Positions 56,192-64,000 of a stretch of 64,000 nt of DNA are shown in pieces (positions within the stretch are counted from its first letter, which is position 1; every line of letters begins with the position of its first letter). Source of the stretch: Symsagittifera roscoffensis. Taxonomy: Eukaryota; Xenacoelomorpha; Acoela; Convolutidae. Below the pieces are notes generated by a model. It searched no databases, was not told the origin of the DNA, and saw only the letters and a program-made list of their open reading frames with translations. The stretch lies in NCBI RefSeq assembly GCF_963678635.1, contig NC_087065.1, forward strand, positions 57,190,754-57,254,753, written 5' to 3'. Made by a program: the position numbers and the translations under genes.

Positions 56192-57187
56192 GTATAATTG
56201 AATATTTCAACTAACAAATAACTAAAAACACTCACCATTTTCCACAAATGTTTCAATTTCCTTGTTCAGATTTCACCTATTATTCATCTAAAATTAAACA
56301 AAAACCAAATAACAAATTGTAAACTATTTTGCAGATCGTTTAAAATTTTATTTAGGAATTGAAGTAATTTTTTAAAGTAGCAAATTTTTGTTTAACAAGC
56401 AGTATTTCAATAACTCAGCAATAAAGTTCTAATAATTGAAGCAGTAAATTAATAAAAATTGCAAATAAGTTAAAAGAAAACTTATCTTTATTTGTAATGC
56501 TTCTATTGTAAATTTTCAATCGCTTCACTCGCCCACATCTCACACACTCAATTCATAAATTCACACAAATCGCCCACAAATAATCGCCCGGTTGGAAGGA
56601 AATATAAGAGTCAACTTAAACTAACCAGCGCAGCTTACTAACGCCACAGAATTACAAACTAATAGCATGAATAAGAAAGAAAGTCCCACGGTACCCAAAC
56701 CGGATTAAACCCAAATTAAAACTGGACAAATTATTTTTTTTTGAAACTCACTTTCAAGTTTTATTGAAAGTGAATAAATCATTCAAAAGTGAAAAGACAA
56801 ATACAAAAAGAATATTCTACTTCTGAGAAAAGGACACAACCAAAACAAATAAGATAAAAATGAAAAAAAAAAGGTTGAAGGTTGAACATAAAAAGAGACT
56901 CTGCCCAAACAGATCATAAAATGTAACCCACTCTAGCCTCATCAACCAGAACGACGTCGCTAAAAATACACGCTTACACCACTACGAACTAAAATAAAAC
57001 CACTTTTACAAAAATAACTAATAACAAGTCATATATAAAATCTGACTTCATTAACAAAATGTAGATATATAAATGCAATATGATGTAAAAGACTCCTTAG
57101 AGCCAACGGAATGAGCAGCAAAGGAAGATGAAAACTCGAGAACATTCAACTCTGGAATGGCAAATCTATTAGCTTTGTTGCCTAGTC
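55445..57187 (+). repeat. 1.74-kb tandem duplication, unit A
   Basis: Starts at 'aaaaaattcttgaaatacaccataccattt' and ends 'tcagctttgttgcctagtca' (with 'tattagc' in this copy). The unit is repeated at once at 57,188-58,931 with very few differences, an offset of 1,743-1,744 bp. It covers the second half of the tail ORF and the 3' untranslated region. The short shared 'tca' at the junction is compatible with unequal template switching or end joining. Confidence 0.95.
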
Positions 57188-58931
57188 AAAAAATTCTTGA
57201 AATACACCATACCATTTTTTTCACAATATACCTTCTACCAGACCACTAACAACGACCAACTGAACTTCGTTGATGAACATAGCCTGGTTCCAATACTTTC
57301 TTGTACTTAACAACTTCTTAACAGATTTATAGCACAACGAGCTAACAGATTTTCCATTAATCCTTAAAACTACGCTATTACACTCTATGTGGAAGACAAG
57401 GTATTGAAGACAACACAAACACTAACCCTCAGTTAATCGAAAGTTTTTTTGTTAAGTCAGAATATCTATTTAACATTGATAGCATTAATAAAAAAATATG
57501 ACAATATCATCGCCACTGCACTAAAAACACTAAAGCATATGAATCCTATTTTATTAAATTCAACCACTTTGCACTAACTTTTCACTACCTTACGCCTGGG
57601 GATCGTGATTTGCCCACTAACCAAATCCTTCGATGTTGATGACTTCTACACACTATTCATCCCCCATGAATAAATGCAGCCAATCGAAATCGTCAAACTA
57701 GAATACATACGTAATAAAAAATATAACCAAAAATTGTATGACCTAATCCAAAACACATTGCATGAATTCTCACCTGATAATGAAGAACTAAAAACCATCC
57801 GAGCGCTAGAGCTTCACTGGTCTCTCCTTCAGACTAAAAACGTCATCCGCATGCTTGCAAGCCTTCTAACATCATCAACCATAACTCGCACTAACTTTCC
57901 TAATGGATTTTATGAAGAAGACAACCCTTTGTAAGTATAATTGAATATTTCAACTAACAAATAACTAAAAACACTCACCATTTTCTACAAATGTTTCAAT
58001 TTCCTTGTTCAGATTTCACCTATTATTCATCTAAAATTAAACAAAAACCAAATAACAAATTGTAAACTATTTTGCGGATCTTTTAAAATTTTATTTATGA
58101 ATTGAAGTAATTTTTTAAAGTAGCAAATTTTTGTTTAACAAGCAGTATTTCAATAACTCAGCAATAAAGTTCTAATAATCGAAGCAGTAAATTAATAAAA
58201 ATTGCAAATAAGTTAAAAGAAAACTTATCTTTATTTGTAATGCTTCTATTGTAAATTTTCAATCGCTTCACTCGCCCACATCTCACACACTCAATTCATA
58301 AATTCACACAAATCGCCCACAAATAATCGCCCGGTTGGAAGGAAATATAAGAGTCAACTTAAACTAACCAGCGCAGCTTACTAACGCCACAGAATTACAA
58401 ACTAATAGCATGAATAAGAAAGAAAGTCCCACGGTACCCAAACCGGATTAAACCCAAATTAAAACTGGACAAATTATTTTTTTTTGAAACTCACTTTCAA
58501 GTTTTATTGAAAGTGAATAAATCATTCAAAAGTGAAAAGACAAATACAAAAAGAATATTCTACTTCTGAGAAAAGGACACAACCAAAACAAATAAGATAA
58601 AAATGAAAAAAAAAAGGTTGAAGGTTGAACATAAAAAGAGACTCTGCCCAAACAGATCATAAAATGTAACCCACTCTAGCCTCATCAACCAGAACGACGT
58701 CGCTAAAAATACACGCTTACACCACTACGAACTAAAATAAAACCACTTTTACAAAAATAACTAATAACAAGTCATATATAAAATCTGACTTCATTAACAA
58801 AATGTAGATATATAAATGCAATATGATGTAAAAGACTCCTTAGAGCCAACGGAATGAGCAGCAAAGGAAGATGAAAACTCGAGAACATTCAACTCTGGAA
58901 TGGCAAATCTATCAGCTTTGTTGCCTAGTCA
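57188..58931 (+). repeat. 1.74-kb tandem duplication, unit B
   Basis: Second copy of 55,445-57,187, differing by about a dozen substitutions and single-base indels. The open end of the tail ORF is repeated at 57,674-57,934 with a single residue change. The duplication is much younger than the divergence between the two LTRs. Confidence 0.95.
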
Positions 58932-59351
58932 TTACCCTCAAAAGTTTTAAAGTATGGACCCAACATGGTAGCAAAGGAAATCCATTGAAACAGGCCTATG
59001 GCCAACTCGATTTTGATCTCACATACCGATCCTAGTCACTTGGCACTTCAGACAGAAAAGTCAAACTTAATCTTGCACGTAGTCTCGCTCTAAGATTAAC
59101 GAAATCAACGCATAATTGCATCGATCTGAAGTCTTAACACAATCACCCAAGACGAACCACGGTCAAACAAGACCCATATTTGGAACACGAATGATCAACC
59201 TTCTTCTCTCCACCCAAAGAGCTATATCTCTTTTATCCTCAAGAAGTCACTGCTCAAAGAGGAAACTTCAACTTCAAAAAGGAAACTACCTCAACCGTCC
59301 TTCACTACAACAAACAATTAAAAACTAAAAACTCTCTAAACTCGTGATGGG

Positions 59352-59742
59352 TAGAACCAGTTCTAAACTAGTATTTATAAACCATTTATATTATTGATAA
59401 AATAATCTCTATAAAATATTACTACCAAACCAATCATTTTCCATCAGTAACATTGACACTTGTTTGTAAGTGCTGAAATTACTTGTAGTTTCAGCACCAG
59501 AAAATTTTGATTAAATCTTAGACCACAGTTGCTCTCCTTCTGGATAAACTCCAAGAACTAACACGTCAATACCAGTGTACACTAGATCTATTGAGAATAG
59601 GAGATTTCAGAGTAAGATTAAGATTGGTATTAGAATCAGAAGTTGCACGAATCTAACCGGCTGAAAATAAGATAGCGTGACGAACAGACGGTGTACCTTA
59701 TCTGAAATTACTCTATGAGTACTGTAACTCGTACATAACTCA
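59352..59742 (+). repeat. 3' LTR of the 6.1-kb element
   Basis: 391 bp, TAGAACCAGTTCTAA...AACTCA. It carries the palindrome GTGCTGAAATTAC-TT-GTAGTTTCAGCAC (59,470-59,497). It is preceded by AAAAACTCTCTAAA and GATGGG, as in the large element. Confidence 0.9.
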
Positions 59743-60250
59743 CATGTGAAACAGAAAGTTTCCAGTGAAAATTTGCAGTTGATGGAAAAAGGAAAAAGAC
59801 AAAATCGATGCGGCTGGCAAAAGTTATGCAATTTTTGAACTTTTGAGCGCTTTGTGGAAGGCTTAAAGAAGTTTCGAATATTTTGGATTGTTAAATTCAA
59901 TTATATTTGGTGAAAGATTTGGTTGAAGTTTTTATGAATAATCGAATTTTTAATAACTATCTCAGCTTCTCATTTTTTTCTACCATTCTGCTGAAAAGTT
60001 ATAAGTGTACTCATAAGGAGATTTTCTTAACAATACCCAGGTTTGCATTCAAATTCAGTAAAGGAACTAAATTCACTGTCGCATTGAATTTACATGGGCA
60101 TTCATGGACTAAGTTATAATCCCCCTCGATTCTTATTGGCTGAGAACTCTGAACCAAGTTAACGTCCCCTCCCTCTCTAAACACATTGGGGGGATGATGT
60201 TAATATGGTTTGTATTGCTAATTAGATAACTTAAATTTGACATAATTCAG
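59743..60250. other. no gene seen (possible intron or upstream region)
   Basis: Unique sequence between the LTR and the Cys-rich exon. It ends in an acceptor-like ACATAATTCAG. A 70-codon ORF at 59,907-60,119 has no support. Confidence 0.4.
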
Positions 60251-60549
60251 AACTTCTGGACTCGCAATCAGTGGCCACCTGTCAGTCAAACGACAATTGT
60301 CCAACAGTAGCCAATCAGATTGTCGGAGTATTCGTCGAAGAGGCAAATGGTGACTACTGTTGTCCTATCTACAACATGTGTTGTCCATTCAAGGAATACT
60401 TTTGGTGGAACCTCAAAATGCTCTCTTATTCGTTCGGAGGCCCCGCGATCTTTTTCTGCCTAGTTGGCGTTATGATAAATGCTATGTGCTGTTGCTGCTG
60501 CTGTTGTTGTTGTGGCAAAAAAAGCACTACAACTCAACTCGTGGCGTAG
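60251..60549 (+). CDS. Cys-rich small membrane protein, terminal exon
   Basis: Open frame from an acceptor (ATAATTCAG|AA) to TAG at 60,549, about 99 codons; the beginning of the protein must lie on an upstream exon not identified. The first half is an ectodomain-like segment with spaced cysteines (CQSNDNCP, YCCPIYNMCCPF). Then comes WWNLKM and a hydrophobic stretch of ~20 residues (GGPAIFFCLVGVMINAM) that can span a membrane, followed at once by nine cysteines and GKKS. A run of Cys beside a membrane helix is typical of palmitoylated cytosolic tails, which suggests a membrane or vesicle protein with its C-terminus inside. The family is not recognised. The Cys run comes from TG(C/T) triplets, which may expand. 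Confidence 0.6.
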
Positions 60550-60699
60550 CGCCTATCTTCATCATTCCAATCTTCGGGTCTTACTACTTATTTCGCCAAA
60601 TTTCAAAATCAATGAACAGCACATCAAAAATGAATGGACACCTTTTTCAAACTATATTTGGTCAATGTAATTCGACCAATCAAGCTAGATCATTTTAAC

Positions 60700-61155
60700 T
60701 TTGGGATCTTGTTGAATATTGCTCCCTTATGCTACCTAGAAAAAATTTGCCACTCCTGTGTAGAATTTACCCAACGGGTAAGCATATGTGAGTTTTGAAA
60801 CTTTGCACCGAATGATCACCCTACATTTTGCAGAAGGGGAGGGGATCGTTTTTTGTCGTCATAATGTCGGATTTTCCAATAATTGCGGAATAAAAAAAAA
60901 CATTTTCATCTAAAGTTTTGGGATTCCAACCGTAAAAGAAGGATCAGTCAAAACTGAAAACTGACCTTAAAAATCCGGGTAACACTAATTGAATCACTTT
61001 GTATCAATGAAACGTATTTCTTTTATTTGTATCAATGAAACGTATTCACTTCTTTTTGTGTTTATGAAACGCGACTTCACTATTTGCGTTTTATATATTA
61101 TTGTAGTTTACATAGCGAGTGAAATTAGGTTTTTCAAAACTTCAAAAAAAAAGAA
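60700..61155. other. no gene seen
   Basis: Unique AT-rich sequence. 60,998-61,070 contains three close copies of '(t/g)tatcaatgaaacg(t/c)' about 34-37 bases apart. Confidence 0.5.
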
Positions 61156-61159
61156 TTTT

Positions 61160-61655
61160 CGTAATTTTTATCCCGACTTTTGAAGAAACGCGGCGTATTT
61201 ATGCTTGGTGTGTTGTTTTTACTCAATCAAATTTCGATTTCTTTCGACATTTTTTGTACCATCCGAAAAATATTGTTGTCTGAAACTAGAATGTAAGCAA
61301 AATATATTTTACTCACAATCAGTTTTCACTAGTTATCATTGTTGTTCCGACTTCCGCAACGAAAGTAACGGAATATTTGTGCTCGGGTCTGTGACAAAAT
61401 TTTTCGAAAAGTATTGTTGTCCTGAGGTTAAATTTGAAACGATATCTAACCTGTAATTTTTTCTTGCAAAGTTATGGGGGGTGTAAGATCGCGGTTTTGG
61501 CCAATTTGGGACAATTAACGCGCGATATATTTCGCGCTATTAACGCATAATCTTTAGTTGAATTTTACTTTAGTGCATTTATTTTGTTTCATGTTTTTAC
61601 TACTCAATAGAACTTAAAAGGCAGTTGGAGCGTTCAGGGCGAAATTAATACGACA
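61160..61655. repeat. diverged copy of the hairpin-flanked repeat family
   Basis: 'aatttttatcccgacttttgaag', 'catc(t/c)gaaaaatattgttgtctgaaactagaatgtaagcaaaatata' and 'ttccgacttccgcaacgaaagtaacggaatatttgtgctcggg' match 27,480-27,700; the end 'aaaggcagttggagcgttcagggc' matches up to the first arm of the terminal hairpin and then diverges. No LINE sequence is present, so the repeat also exists independently of the array at 26.7-31.8 kb. Confidence 0.75.
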
Positions 61656-62124
61656 GGATAGCCAGCCTCAATTCAATTTGGAACGATTTTGTTGCGCGGG
61701 ACAATTCGCCACGCAAAAATAATTCGCGTTACACTCTCAGAGTTATGAATAAAACTAGTCTATAACTTGGCCAATTTGGCAATTTTCAAACCCGCAGAAC
61801 ATCAGTGGGGTACAAAAAAATTTGTTGAAAGCTATTATTTCCATCGTCCAAAATTGGCTGAATAATAAAACACACCGAGCATAAATTTTCTGTTTTTTTT
61901 TCGAAATTCGAAGCAAAAAGATGATTTTGTTCAAACAATAGAGGGCAGTAGAAACATTCAAAGTTTTGTTCAAATCAAATAACAAAAGATATTTTAACTT
62001 AGATCATTTTGCCACTTAGATCATCTTTGGAGATTTTATTCCTAATGCTGGAAGCGTAAAGCGAAACATTTACGCCTGGCGAACAATCCCGCCCAACAAA
62101 ATTGTTCAAAACTGAACTGAAGCT

Positions 62125-62300
62125 AGCTAACTGGTCGTATTAACTTCGTACAACTCAATTTGTCACACTTGAGTTTCGATTTAGTCCAAAATGTATAGTT
62201 TTTCATTGTTTTCTTTTCCCATAGCTTCGACATGGATTGAGTGGCAGTCGGATCATTCAGGGCTTTGCCCTGATGTACGAGAAACCTAGTTTTGCTTGTA
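62125..62300. repeat. dispersed repeat with AGGGC-TTT-GCCCT hairpin
   Basis: 'agctagctaactggtcgtattaacttcgtacaactcaatttg..cactt(g)ag' (62,124-62,175) recurs at 62,606-62,665, and the end 'ggcagtcggatcattcagggctttgccctgatgtacgag' (62,241-62,281) matches the 3' end of the ~516-bp repeat family. The hairpin is TCAGGGC-TTT-GCCCTGA. CCTAG follows here, but other copies have CTTA, so a Helitron end is not supported. Confidence 0.6.
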
Positions 62301-62702
62301 TTGGGGTCCAATCAACATCAAACCGATAGGGCAAACCAAATAAACTTTAAATATCCAAAACACTGCATTGTTTTTTAAAATGTTTATTTGAATGTTCTTT
62401 AAAAAACAGTTGGCTCAAAAAATATCAACAATTTTCTTTTGAGCGGTTAAGAGCGTAAACTGAGCTAAAACGAACTCCGAATATACTAAAAACTCAAAAT
62501 AACTTATGGAAAGTTTTTGATCAAAATTGACAAATAAAAAAAAACAATTATGCGTTCAAGAAATGTATATATTTATAGTTTCATTTAAAAAAATGGAAGA
62601 AAAGCTAGCTAACCGGTCGTATTAATTTCGTACAACTCAATTTTTTAATTTTTCACTCTTGATTCTGTCCAAAAATTATATTTCTAAAACATAGTTTTAA
62701 GA

Positions 62703-62930
62703 GAGCGGTGGTGAAGTGATAACGTCTCGGCCTCTCAATCGAAAGGCCGCTTGTTCGAGGCCCACCATGATCCGTGCTCGTTGCTTGAGGGTGAGGCAAC
62801 ATTACCCAGCCCAGAAAATAACCAAAACAATTGCATGTAGTTCTTAAGCAGGGGCACAACAGCGGTTCGCCGTGATGAGCTGTACAGTTCGTATATTGGT
62901 CCTTTCCCTCGTGGATAAATGTTCTTAACT
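62703..62930 (+). mobile_element. tRNA-derived SINE-like element
   Basis: The head 'gagcggtggtgaagtgataacgtctcggcctctcaatcgaaaggccg' followed by 'ttgttcgaggcccacc' resembles a tRNA gene. An A-box-like TGGTGAAGTGAT and a B-box-like TGTTCGAGGCC lie about 45 bases apart, and GGTGG/CCACC can pair. A non-tRNA body follows (ccatgatccgtgctcgttgcttgagggtgaggcaacattacccagcccagaaaat). This architecture is typical of SINEs transcribed by RNA polymerase III. A functional tRNA is unlikely because the anticodon loop and T-arm are imperfect. The 3' end is uncertain. Confidence 0.6.
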
Positions 62931-62944
62931 TAAGTTCAGAAAAG

Positions 62945-63592
62945 CTCAAAAAATGGCTTAAATGTCAAATTTTTATGAAGAAATTGAGATATTATTTTTT
63001 AAATATGTTAATATGTGATCTCAACCTACCACGAATGTGTGAGAAAAATAATTTGCAATAAAGGCTTATCTAATAAATTCCATGTCATTTTCCACTCAGT
63101 CGCTGCTCGGAACTCAGTTAAACTCAGCAAAACTGTATATCGAAGTCGGCAAGCTTGGTCATCTTTATATGGCTAATATATTTTATTCTGATCTCATCAA
63201 GTTTTTCATGACGTTGCGAACATGAGAAAATGTCAACAAAGGCGACTCCTGGTAATTAATTTCATTTTAGGTTTTGAGAAATTGAAAAAAATAATAATTC
63301 GTTTTTAATGACAAAAGAGATGCAAGGTCAAAGGCAAAAAAAAGATTGGCTTCTCAAAGATCTTGGCTCTTGCTTTATTTTAGAAAAGCTAGTGTTAGGT
63401 GATTTATCTAATGGCCTTTACTAGTTTGTTGGAGAATCCATTCTTAATCTAGTTTACGGTCATATTTTTCTTGCCTTGGAATCGGAACATGAATGCACCG
63501 AATACATAACACGGAAGAAAAAATGTAAAAAAAAACTTTATATGTTTTGTAATGATTCAAAATATTTAAAAGTTAGATAAAAAATGTGGTGC
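62945..63592. other. no gene seen
   Basis: AT-rich unique sequence before the third LTR; nothing recognised. Confidence 0.5.
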
Positions 63593-63982
63593 TGGAACCA
63601 GTTCTAAGCTAGTATTTATAATTGGATATAAATACAATTATAATATTGATAAAACTATCACTATAAATTATTACTAAGTAACCAATCATATTCCATCTCT
63701 AACATTGACGCTTATTTGTAAGTGATGCAACTACTTGTAGTTTCAGCACCAGAACAATTTGAATAAATCTTAGAATACAGTTGTTCTCATTCTTGAACTA
63801 ACACGCGTAAACCAGTATACACTAGATCTATTGAGACTAGGAGATATAACAGTAAGTTTAAGAATGGTATTAGACTAAAAAGTTGCACCAATCTATCCGG
63901 CCGAAAATAAGATAGCGTGACGAACAGACGGTGTACCTTAACTGAAAACACTCTATGAGTATAGACCAAAGTTCATAACTCA
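63593..63982 (+). repeat. 5' LTR of a third family member (element truncated by the window)
   Basis: 390 bp, TGGAACCAGTTCTAAG...AACTCA, aligned throughout with the other LTRs and including a slightly diverged palindromic block (63,722-63,749). The sequence after it is 'tc' plus TGGTGCGACC, the family's primer-binding site (63,985-64,000), so an element, not a solo LTR, begins here and continues beyond 64,000. Confidence 0.85.
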
Positions 63983-63984
63983 TC

Positions 63985-64000
63985 TGGTGCGACCATAAGT
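63985..64000 (+). promoter_or_regulatory. primer-binding site of the third element
   Basis: TGGTGCGACCATAAGT, two bases after the LTR; identical in its first ten bases to that of the 17.2-kb element. Confidence 0.7.

Larger units (their letters stand above)
53622..59742 (+). mobile_element. 6.1-kb non-autonomous relative of the 17.2-kb element
   Basis: Plus strand, bounded by LTRs 53,622-53,984 and 59,352-59,742, flanked by CACG and CATG, a possible 4-bp duplication with one change. After the LTR come the same primer-binding box (TGGTGCGAC), leader ORF and leader. Near 54,870 ('ctaacgacctcaaacgtc') it jumps from sequence matching 50,047 of the large element to sequence matching about 37,550, omitting gag, pol and env. 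It continues through the tail ORF and 3' region. A 1.74-kb piece is tandemly duplicated. It would depend on proteins from an intact relative. Confidence 0.85.

Noticed and set aside
59607-59900. 97-codon minus-strand ORF across an LTR
   Set aside because: Similar ORFs appear in every LTR copy (34,000, 50,900, 63,800) simply because the LTR sequence is open in that frame; there is no separate evidence for a gene.
62241-62291. Helitron 3' end (hairpin followed by CTAG)
   Set aside because: Only this copy has CTAG a few bases after the hairpin; other copies of the family have CTTA, and no 5' TC end or Rep/helicase frame is seen.
62703-62775. Functional tRNA gene
   Set aside because: A- and B-box-like sequences exist, but the anticodon and T stems pair poorly and a non-tRNA body follows, so a SINE is the better reading.

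Overview
The window looks like an AT-rich (roughly one-third GC), transposon-dominated region of an invertebrate animal genome. Evidence: short introns with pyrimidine-CAG acceptors, animal chromatin-gene domains (JmjC, SET) in broken exons, a tRNA-derived SINE-like sequence, a LINE reverse transcriptase, and long Ty3/gypsy-type LTR elements with an envelope-like region. I cannot assign the species. No complete, clearly intact multi-exon gene is present.

Layout. (1) 1-2.3 kb: gene-poor, with two doubtful coding segments. (2) 2.3-11.4 kb: a direct tandem duplication of a ~4.5 kb unit, each carrying minus-strand exons of a JmjC-domain (KDM2/PHF8-like) gene plus internal minisatellites; both copies carry different disruptions. 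(3) 11.4-12.1 kb: an 88-bp tandem repeat. (4) 12.6-15.8 kb: broken plus-strand exons of an unrecognised gene. (5) 17.9-20.1 kb: a minus-strand SET-domain (KMT5A-like) gene with a frameshift in the SET core; 20.1-20.7 kb: a basic plus-strand ORF. (6) 20.7-25.2 kb: mostly featureless, with one 71-bp minisatellite. (7) 25.2-31.8 kb: a decayed minus-strand LINE whose 5' part, with a ~516-bp hairpin-flanked repeat, is triplicated in tandem; 31.8-33.2 kb: inverted-repeat (Tc1/MITE-like) remnants.

(8) 34,037-51,231: a 17.2-kb LTR retroelement on the minus strand with terminal LTRs, a 4-bp target duplication (CTGT on the plus strand), a primer-binding site, a leader ORF, gag (capsid and CCHC), protease, reverse transcriptase, RNase H, a D,D35E integrase, an envelope-like region and an extra 3' 'tail' ORF. 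(9) 53,622-59,742: a 6.1-kb relative on the plus strand that lacks gag-pol-env but keeps the leader and tail ORFs, with an internal 1.74-kb tandem duplication. (10) 59.7-64 kb: a small Cys-rich membrane-protein exon, another copy of the hairpin-flanked repeat, a SINE-like sequence, and the 5' LTR of a third element that runs off the window at 64,000.

Most promising for novelty: the conserved 3' tail ORF and leader ORF of this LTR family, their exclusive retention in the deletion derivative, and a palindromic block that is present in one LTR and absent from the other within each of the two elements.
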